Source: Planctomycetota bacterium
GTDB taxonomy: Bacteria; Planctomycetota; Planctomycetia; Pirellulales; Lacipirellulaceae
Direction of reading: 5' to 3'
Length of the DNA stretch: 29,345 bases
Assembly (NCBI GenBank): GCA_013151315.1
Contig: JAADIN010000118.1
Span: forward strand, 1 to 29,345
Part shown: in pieces, positions 24,098 to 29,345 of the stretch
Layout: each line of letters begins with the position of its first letter
Position numbering within the stretch: position 1 is the stretch's first letter
Notes under the pieces: model-generated
Databases searched by the model: none
The model's input: only the letters and a program-made list of their open reading frames with translations
What the model was told of the DNA's origin: nothing
Program-made: the position numbers and the translations under genes

Positions 24098-24904
24098 ATG
24101 GCTACCTCGTTGGTATTCCTAGCGCTGTTTGCGCTATGGCGAAGCCGAAGGTATGCGTGGTGGGTGCCGTCGGTAAGCGACTCGCATCCGCGGATTCTGA
24201 TGTACCATATGATTTGCGTCCCTCTGCGCAGTCATAAATACCGTGGTCTTCGCGTAGCGCCGGCCATGTTCGAGCGGCAACTCGCCTGGATGTCGGCCGA
24301 GGGGTGGAACTTTGTGACGATGTCGCAGCTGAGAGAGCAGTACGAATCGCTACCACCAAAAACCGTGGCGATCACCTTCGACGATGGTTTTTTGGACAAC
24401 TACACCGAGGCGCTGCCGCTGCTCAAGCGATATCAGGCCAAGGCCACTCTGTATTTGCTAATCGACCGACACGACAACGAATGGCAAACTCGCCGCAAAG
24501 CGCATCACAATTCAGGCGAGATTCTCCGCGAGCAAAAACTTTCTGACGACCACGTGCGCGAGATGCTCGATTCGGGCGTCTTTGAATTGGGTGGGCACAC
24601 GATCCGCCATATCAACCTCGCGGCAGAAGACCTTGCGACCAAGACGCATGAAGTGGTCGAAGGAAGACACCAATTGCAGGAGCAGTTTGGCGTGCCGGTC
24701 GACAGTTTTGCCTATCCGTTTGGCATCTATGGCGACGACGATGTACAGCTCGTGCGGCAGGCAGGCTTTACGTCGGCCGTAACGGTCGAGGAGGGAATCG
24801 ATACAGACCCCGATTTCATGCGACTGAAGCGAATCAAAGTCTCCGGCAAAGACCGCTTTCTGAGCTTCAAAACCCGTATGCGAATAGGAAAACGAGGTTA
24901 CTGA
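24098..24904 (+). CDS. membrane-anchored polysaccharide deacetylase (NodB domain)
   Basis: This is a predicted carbohydrate esterase 4 enzyme that removes acetyl groups from N-acetylated sugars in a surface or exported glycan. From ATG 24098 it has 268 residues. An N-terminal membrane anchor (SLVFLALFALWRSRR) implies an exterior-facing catalytic domain. NodB motifs are present: motif 1 ITFDDG (catalytic base and metal Asp) at about 92-97, motif 2 HTIRH at about 167-171, and motif 3 FAYPFG at about 204-209. A TTG at 24074 in the same frame would extend it by 8 residues, starting only 5 bases after the repeat element, so I prefer the ATG. No good ribosome site is visible for either. The gene is bracketed by two inverted-repeat elements sharing a terminal sequence. 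Confidence 0.88.
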   Translation: MATSLVFLALFALWRSRRYAWWVPSVSDSHPRILMYHMICVPLRSHKYRGLRVAPAMFERQLAWMSAEGWNFVTMSQLREQYESLPPKTVAITFDDGFLDNYTEALPLLKRYQAKATLYLLIDRHDNEWQTRRKAHHNSGEILREQKLSDDHVREMLDSGVFELGGHTIRHINLAAEDLATKTHEVVEGRHQLQEQFGVPVDSFAYPFGIYGDDDVQLVRQAGFTSAVTVEEGIDTDPDFMRLKRIKVSGKDRFLSFKTRMRIGKRGY

Positions 24905-24909
24905 GATGG

Positions 24910-25049
24910 TAACCGTTCCCAGGGCAAGAAAGAAGAATAACCCCAGAGACACGGAGAACACAGAGAAAACAATAGAGGGGGAATTTTCAAAACCCAATCT
25001 CTGCGTCCTCCGTGTCTCTGGGGTTCAATTTCTTTGCCCTGGACGGTTA
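24910..25049. repeat. nested inverted-repeat element sharing ends with the 23885 element and core with the 16289 element
   Basis: The outer arms TAACCGTTCCCAGGGCAAG (from 24910) and its mirror ending at 25049 match apart from small indels. The inner stem pairs 24939-24966 with 24998-25025 at 26 of 28 positions (core CCCCAGAGACACGGAG). The inner stem belongs to the same family as 16289-16362, while the terminal TAACCGT matches the end of 23885-24069. It starts 6 bases after the deacetylase stop. The remaining bases to 25187 hold no gene that I can support. Confidence 0.65.
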
Positions 25050-25178
25050 TCTGTGATGCTACCATTCGATCATGCAGACCCAATCCGCCCTGTTGCCCCC
25101 TTTTAACATTCTCCTCTTGACGGCAAATTGAGAAATCACCACACTCCGCGCCGTATGCCGTAACCGAATAGGAGCAGC

Positions 25179-25183
25179 AGGAG
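25179..25183 (+). promoter_or_regulatory. ribosome binding site for the 25188 start
   Basis: AGGAG lies 4 bases before ATG 25188 and 21 bases before GTG 25205, the first start codon in the long open frame. It therefore supports 25188 as the real start and a missing base in the A run between them. Confidence 0.5.
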
Positions 25184-25187
25184 AAAA

Positions 25188-25942
25188 ATGAGCTGGTTGA
25201 AAAAGTGAAGCGAGCCGTGCGCCCGTCGTTCTATCGACTCGTGCATCGCAGCAAAGCCGTCTACGAGTGCCCGATCTGCGACTATCGGGGGCCGTTCAAG
25301 GACAAACGAGTTACCAATCGTCCGGCGACGGTGCGATGCGACTCGAAATGCCCCGGCTGTACCGGAACCGAGCGACATCGCATGTTGTCTCTGATGATCG
25401 AAGAGATGTTTGCAAGCTGGAACCCTTCGACGAAGCGCATCCTGCATTTCGCACCGGAACCGTGCCTCCAACCTCGGCTCCAAAAACTCTTCGCCAGTTA
25501 CTCCACCGCCGATCTGTTTATGCCGGGTGTCGACTTCAAGGAAGACATCCAAAAGATGAGCTTCGCCGATGCAAGTTTCGACTGCGTGATCATTTCGCAT
25601 GTGATGACCAGCGTGCCCGACATGGAAGCTTCGGTTGGAGAGCTGCGCCGAATCCTCGCGCCTGGCGGGATCGCCATCATCGCCGAGGCATTTGCTTGTG
25701 AAGCGACCCACGAATACGGAGAGCAGCGAGGCGATTTCTGGCGAGAGGTCGGCCTGAACGCATTCGAACTATTTGGCAAACACTTCTCACAAGTCGAGCC
25801 GTTCCTCTCAGATCGTTACGACCAGAAGTTTCAATTGAACAACCGGATCCAGGTAAATGGCCGACCTGACGACGACTACCCCAAGCGACTACGAGTCGAC
25901 AACGTGGGCTACAAAACAATAGCAGCCGTCTGTCATGTTTGA
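25188..25942 (+). CDS. SAM-dependent methyltransferase with N-terminal Cys cluster (start region probably frameshifted)
   Basis: This is a predicted class I methyltransferase. The long open frame runs from GTG 25205 (245 residues). The better translation start is ATG 25188 with an adjacent ribosome site, but it reads only six codons to a stop. Adding one A to the five-A run at 25200-25204 joins it in frame to give 251 residues beginning MSWLKKVKRAVRP. The N-terminal part has Cys pairs (CPICDY; CDSKCPGC) suggesting zinc binding. Instead of a glycine-rich motif I it has ILHFAPEP, a variant seen in a subgroup of small-molecule and glycan methyltransferases. ISHVMTSVPD and RRILAPGG complete the fold. 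It is followed closely by the LicD gene and likely belongs to the same unit. Confidence 0.8.
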
Positions 25943-25970
25943 TCGTCACTTGCATTTTAGGATTTGATCG

Positions 25971-26579
25971 ATGCAGAAGTGGAAACAAATCGCCTACCGC
26001 ACAACCCTGGGCCCCTTGCCAAAGCGACGCGAGCGGGGTCTCAAACGACTTTACGATGCGCTGGCCGAGACGCCGTTTCATGGCAAGTACTGGATCAACG
26101 GCGGCCTGCTGCTCGGATGTATTCGAAACGGCGGACCGATGGCCCACGACGACGATGCCGACTTCTCGTTCTGGGAAAAAGATCGCGAGTTACTTCTCGA
26201 CGCAATCGGGGCCCTCGAATCGAAGGGCTTTCGGCGTCGCAAGAAACGCCCCAACAACGATGGATCGATCACCACGTTTTCGTTTCGATACTGGGGAGTC
26301 GACTACGACTTTTCGCAAATGTTTCTCGTCAACAACAAGATGCAATGGATCGGGCGAGCGGGCGAACCGGGCTTGGAGCTGCTCAACGAAGTCCCCAATC
26401 ATGGTCTCAACGAGCTCAAACTCTACGACCGCCGGTGGTTAAAGCCGGATGACCATGAAACCTATCTCGAGTCGCTGTACGGCGACTGGCGAACGCCGAA
26501 CCCAGGCTATTGCCCTTGGGAAGACAGCAAGGCAGTGATTAAAACGTACCCTCAAGTAAAACACAAAAAAACCAGATAA
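25971..26579 (+). CDS. LicD-family phosphotransferase
   Basis: This 202-residue protein has the LicD/fukutin-type nucleotidyltransferase-like fold. LicD enzymes move a phosphocholine-type group from a CDP-activated donor to a sugar. The signature is WINGGLLLGCIRNGG at about 41-55, followed by HDDDADFSF at 59-67, whose Asp residues are the expected metal ligands. The C-terminal YLESLYGDWRTPNP at about 160-173 is also typical. ATG at 25971 has an AGGA ribosome site. There is no membrane segment, so the enzyme acts in the cytoplasm on a precursor. It sits 28 bases after a methyltransferase and 11 bases before the cytidylyltransferase-methyltransferase fusion, which could supply its CDP donor. 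This pairing is the main evidence for a Lic-type pathway. Confidence 0.85.
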   Translation: MQKWKQIAYRTTLGPLPKRRERGLKRLYDALAETPFHGKYWINGGLLLGCIRNGGPMAHDDDADFSFWEKDRELLLDAIGALESKGFRRRKKRPNNDGSITTFSFRYWGVDYDFSQMFLVNNKMQWIGRAGEPGLELLNEVPNHGLNELKLYDRRWLKPDDHETYLESLYGDWRTPNPGYCPWEDSKAVIKTYPQVKHKKTR

Positions 26580-26590
26580 GGGTTAAAAAA

Positions 26591-27658
26591 ATGAAACGTG
26601 TATTCGTCCCTGGAGTCTTCGATGTTTTTCACGTCGGACACTTAAACTATCTGAAATCCGCTGCCGAAGCAGGCGATCATCTCATTGTCGGCGTGCAAGA
26701 CGACCGGTTTGTGCTCAAGTGCAAGGGGATCAATCCCATTATCCCCTTGGCAGATCGCATCGCGGTCCTCGAAGCACTTCAGTGTGTGGATGAGGTGGTC
26801 AGCTACACCAACGTCTTCCAGGGTCCGCTGCTCGAAGGGCTGGAAATCGACGTGTTTGCGGCCGGAGAAGAGTACGGTCAAAACGAAGAATATCCCGACC
26901 AAAAAAGAACCCTCGAGTACTGCCAAGCGAATGACGTGGAAGTTTTTCAAATTCCACGAACCAATCACGTTTCGTCCACCAATGTTCGCGGACACCTAAA
27001 ACAGTTTTGGAATGCGCGTGCCCGTCTGCAAGATGAATTGACCGGCGGAGTGACCGTCTTAGGAAGTTTTCAGGGCGACCAAAAGAAGGTTGGCAAAGAA
27101 ACGCAAATCGAAGTCGAGACGATCCTCCAGGCAACCGGCGATCCCCCACGGGCAAAAGCCTGCTCGACCTGGGCTGTGGCGACGGTCGCCAATTGGATCA
27201 GCTCGGTTCGCGTTTCCGACGAATCGTCGGGGTCGATTTTGCTACAAGTTTGCTGGAAATCGCAAAGCAACGCCTCAAGACGTCCGAAAATTCGGTCGAA
27301 CTGGTGGAAGCCGATGTGTCGGAATACATGACCGAGGAAAATTTCGACGTGCTGCTCTTGTCAGGCATCATCCCATGCCTGGACGATTCACAGATGGAGA
27401 AAATGGTCGCAAACCTTGACACCATGGCGAAGCCAAACAGCAAATTGCTCGTGCGTTCGTCCATCGGGCTCCAAGAGCGGATCGATGTCGTCAGTCAGTT
27501 CTCGCAAGATCTGAAAGAACGCTACACCGCCTACTATCGCACCACCGAAGAGATTCAAGAATCCTTCTGCAAGCTGGACCAGCGTCAAGGACAATTTGCT
27601 CTACCAGCATCGAGAAGACACCGCCGTGTGGTGGTTTGAATTCGAACGCGCTGCGTAG
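26591..27658 (+). pseudogene. cytidylyltransferase fused to a SAM methyltransferase, interrupted by two compensating frameshifts
   Basis: The N-terminal domain (1-135) is a cytidylyltransferase: GVFDVFHVGH at 8-17 with the HxGH nucleotide-binding motif, and the second signature RTNHVSST at 123-130. These enzymes make CDP-ethanolamine, CDP-choline or CDP-glycerol type compounds. The frame leaves the family near residue 187, while the next frame reads SLLDLGCGDGRQ (methyltransferase motif I), then VGVDFATSLLEIA and FDVLLLSGIIP. One base missing near CCCCC (27143-27147) or GGG (27150-27152) explains this. Near 27570 the frame shifts back: KDNLLYQHRED and VWWFEFERAA end at TAG 27656-27658. The total length of 1068 bases is a multiple of three, giving 355 residues once repaired. 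ATG at 26591 has AAGGG upstream. The substrate of the methyltransferase is unknown. Confidence 0.8.
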
Positions 27659-27664
27659 CCGTAG

Positions 27665-28813
27665 CTACGCTCGGTTCTCCGCCACCATCGTTTCGTAGAG
27701 ATCAATCTCTTGATCGATCATGGCGTCTAAGTCGAATGCGCTCGTTTCCGCCGGCGGAGCCAACTCGCCTCGATAAATCGATTCCAAGACCGTAGCCATC
27801 GCGGCGACATCTTCGAGCGACACGCGGCCTTCAGGATAAACCTGCTCGAGCACTTCGCCTACGCCGCCATGATCGTACCCCACGGTCGGTCGCCCCAATC
27901 GCACGGCCTCAAGCACCGTCCGGCCAAAGCTTTCGGGGGGTTGGCTCGTAGCAGAAATCACGGCGCCCGACACACTCATCACATCGCGGATATCACTGCG
28001 ATGCCCCGCAAAAGTGATGTCGCCAGTGAGTTCAAGTCGCTTGACTTCTTCGTGCAAACTTTCCAAATACGCCGGGCGACCACGCTTGGCACCGCCTACG
28101 ATCAGCCCATGGGCGGGAATGCCTCGCCCTTTCAATTGCAAAATAACTTGGAGTAAATCGAAATGGCCCTTCAGACGGGTTAGCCGCCCCGGCAAGAGGA
28201 CCGTAAACCGATCCGTCAGTTGCGGGAACTCCGCGCGCCAAGCGGCTTGCCACGCGTCGCTCGGCTGATAGCCGTAAGGAAACTGCTCGGCAGCCACCCC
28301 ACGGTGGATGACCGTCACCTTGTCAGGGTCGGTCTGAGGGTAGTTTTTCAGCACGTAGTCGCGACAACAGTGCGAAACGGCGATCACTCGCTCGCCAAAA
28401 GTCATCACGCGGCTATAAAAATTGACCGAGTTCAAACCGTGAACCGTGGTAACCAGTCGAGGTCGCGTGGCGGCAGGCAACCCGCGCCAAGCTAAAAAAG
28501 TCACCCAAGCGGGCATCCGCGATCGCGCATGCACCAGATCGACACCGTGATCCAGCATCAGCTTACGAAGCTTACGAGTTTTCAGCAAAGTGCCCGGCCA
28601 ACGACGGCTCAGATCGAGCGTCAAATGCTCGCCCCCCTGCCGTTGCAATTCCTCGACCAAACGGCCGCCTGCCGAGACGACCAAGCTACGGTGCCCCCGA
28701 GCGACCAGCCCTTCGTTGATTTCCAACGTCCCCCGTTCAACGCCCCCGCCCTCGAGCGCAGGCAGAATTTGCATGACGGTCAGGGTGCGTTGGGGGGATG
28801 AAGAATCAGGCAC
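27665..28813 (-). CDS. GT4-family glycosyltransferase (GT-B fold)
   Basis: This is a retaining glycosyltransferase of 382 residues. The N-terminal half begins MQILPALEGGGVERG (typical Gly-rich acceptor-side loop) and includes VHARSRMPAW and VTTVHG. The C-terminal half has VLLPGRLTRLKGH at about 206-218 and the nucleotide-sugar-binding ESFGRTVLEAVRLGRPTVG near 298-316, where the EX7E pair is Glu298 and Glu306. A GTG at 28813 gives the full open frame; ATG at 28774 is an alternative that starts directly at the conserved MQILPALEGG. There is no signal or span, so it is probably cytoplasmic and membrane-peripheral. It converges on the fusion gene with 6 bases between the stops. It would add a sugar to an exported glycan. 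Confidence 0.88.
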   Translation of the reverse strand: MPDSSSPQRTLTVMQILPALEGGGVERGTLEINEGLVARGHRSLVVSAGGRLVEELQRQGGEHLTLDLSRRWPGTLLKTRKLRKLMLDHGVDLVHARSRMPAWVTFLAWRGLPAATRPRLVTTVHGLNSVNFYSRVMTFGERVIAVSHCCRDYVLKNYPQTDPDKVTVIHRGVAAEQFPYGYQPSDAWQAAWRAEFPQLTDRFTVLLPGRLTRLKGHFDLLQVILQLKGRGIPAHGLIVGGAKRGRPAYLESLHEEVKRLELTGDITFAGHRSDIRDVMSVSGAVISATSQPPESFGRTVLEAVRLGRPTVGYDHGGVGEVLEQVYPEGRVSLEDVAAMATVLESIYRGELAPPAETSAFDLDAMIDQEIDLYETMVAENRA

Positions 28814-28883
28814 TCGGTCTGGTCTCTCGCGAAAAAAAGAGCTTCACAAAATTTAGTGGGTAAGTCGTAACGAGCGGGTAGTT

Positions 28884-29114
28884 TTTTGTCCCGGAGGGAT
28901 GCTTGATAATAGCCCAGCAGTTTACTGCTGGGTTATCGATACCAAGCATACCTAGTCCCGTAGGGACGGCCGATATTCCAAAGCCAAGAAAGAGCCAGAA
29001 GCCATGAAATCGATTTTCAGCTTCAGCCGTCCCTACGGGACTCCCCAATTCATTTCTCATTTTGTCCCAGCGATAAATCGCTGGGCTATTATCATGTGTC
29101 CCTACGGGACAAAA
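28884..29114. repeat. 231-base nested inverted repeat with GTCCCGTAGGGAC and CCAGC-hairpin units
   Basis: The outer arms TTTTGTCCCGGAGGGAT (from 28884) and the mirror ending GTCCCTACGGGACAAAA at 29114 continue inward through TGATAATAGCCCAGC on the left and its complement on the right. The inner arms AGTCCCGTAGGGACGGC (28954-28970) and 29026-29042 pair perfectly over 17 bases. Each half also has its own local hairpin (28912-28932 region and 29066-29085). The palindrome GTCCCTACGGGAC occurs at 29029-29041 and 29098-29110, and its reverse complement at 28955-28967. The element covers most of the gene-free stretch 28814-29162. No coding capacity is seen in it. Confidence 0.65.
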
Positions 29115-29162
29115 TGCTCAAAATCGCACTCTCAATCAACCATAAAAAACAAGGGTGGCCCT

Positions 29163-29345
29163 CTACAGATCGTAGTACATGCAAAACTCATAAGGATGCG
29201 GCCGCAACGCCAACGCGTCGACTTCGTTCTCTTTTTTGTACGATATCCAAGTGTTGATCACGTCCTGCGTAAACACGTCGCCGCGGAGCAGGAATTCGTG
29301 GTCGCGGGCCAGCGCATCGAGCGCTCGGCCAAGCGAACTTGGCGT
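29163..29345 (-). CDS. glnA: glutamine synthetase type I, C-terminal fragment (continues past the window)
   Basis: The last 60 codons of a minus-strand gene lie at the right edge, stopping at 29163-29165 (TAG). The fragment reads ALDALARDHEFLLRGDVFTQ, then INTWISYKKENEVDAL and RPHPYEFCMYYDL. This is the C-terminal signature of type I glutamine synthetase, including the conserved RPHPYEF segment before the final Tyr-Tyr. The enzyme makes glutamine from glutamate, ammonia and ATP and is the main ammonia-assimilating step. The active site lies upstream of the window, so its integrity cannot be judged. In many bacteria the enzyme is regulated by adenylylation of a Tyr also outside this fragment. 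Confidence 0.9.
   Translation of the reverse strand, partial: TPSSLGRALDALARDHEFLLRGDVFTQDVINTWISYKKENEVDALALRPHPYEFCMYYDL

Noticed and set aside
23861..25187. Complete insertion sequence around the deacetylase gene
   Set aside because: Terminal repeats are shared, but there is no transposase gene and no target-site duplication that I can see, so only non-autonomous elements are claimed.

Overview
The window is from a GC-rich bacterium that I place in the Planctomycetota, probably a Pirellulales-like lineage. The evidence is the gene style: large secreted or membrane-anchored proteins of unknown function, a TolC-like outer-membrane lipoprotein with a long Pro/Glu-rich tail, a coiled-coil membrane protein with CxxC pairs, a tig-clpP-clpP cluster with two ClpP paralogues, and many intergenic inverted repeats. 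This placement is an inference from gene content, not from a marker tree.

Layout. 115-4237 (minus): a TolC-like lipoprotein, a WYL regulator and thymidylate kinase, tightly packed or overlapping and probably one operon. 4588-8657 (minus): two large planctomycete-type proteins of unknown function. 8770-11310: a DCC-family thiol-disulfide protein, panB, and a type I GAPDH gene broken by one extra base. 11419-16467 (minus): an acidic lipoprotein, two clpP genes, trigger factor and tRNA-Gly(GCC). 16695-20142: an ASCH-domain protein, a secreted His/Gly-repeat protein with a TPR-like tail, a frameshifted membrane protein, and an M28/glutaminyl-cyclase-like peptidase. 20192-28813: a surface-glycan region holding an ELM1-family protein, three separate methyltransferases, a YrbL-like kinase-fold protein, a polysaccharide deacetylase, a LicD-family protein, a cytidylyltransferase-methyltransferase fusion and a GT4 glycosyltransferase. 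29163-29345 (minus): the C-terminal 60 codons of glutamine synthetase.

The most interesting biology is in 22290-27658. A kinase-fold protein, a cytidylyltransferase fused to a SAM methyltransferase, and a LicD phosphotransferase lie close together with glycan-modifying enzymes. This looks like a non-standard Lic-type route that would activate, methylate and transfer a phospho-amino-alcohol (phosphocholine-like) group to a surface glycan.

Two other patterns stand out. First, intergenic regions are repeatedly occupied by imperfect inverted repeats of several families; two of them share the terminus TAACCGT and exactly bracket the deacetylase gene. Second, at least five genes carry single-base frameshifts (gap, the 18456-19104 membrane gene, the YrbL-like gene, the cytidylyltransferase-methyltransferase twice, and the start of the 25188 methyltransferase). 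Several lie in short homopolymers, so residual sequencing indels are the simplest explanation and these genes are probably intact in the organism.
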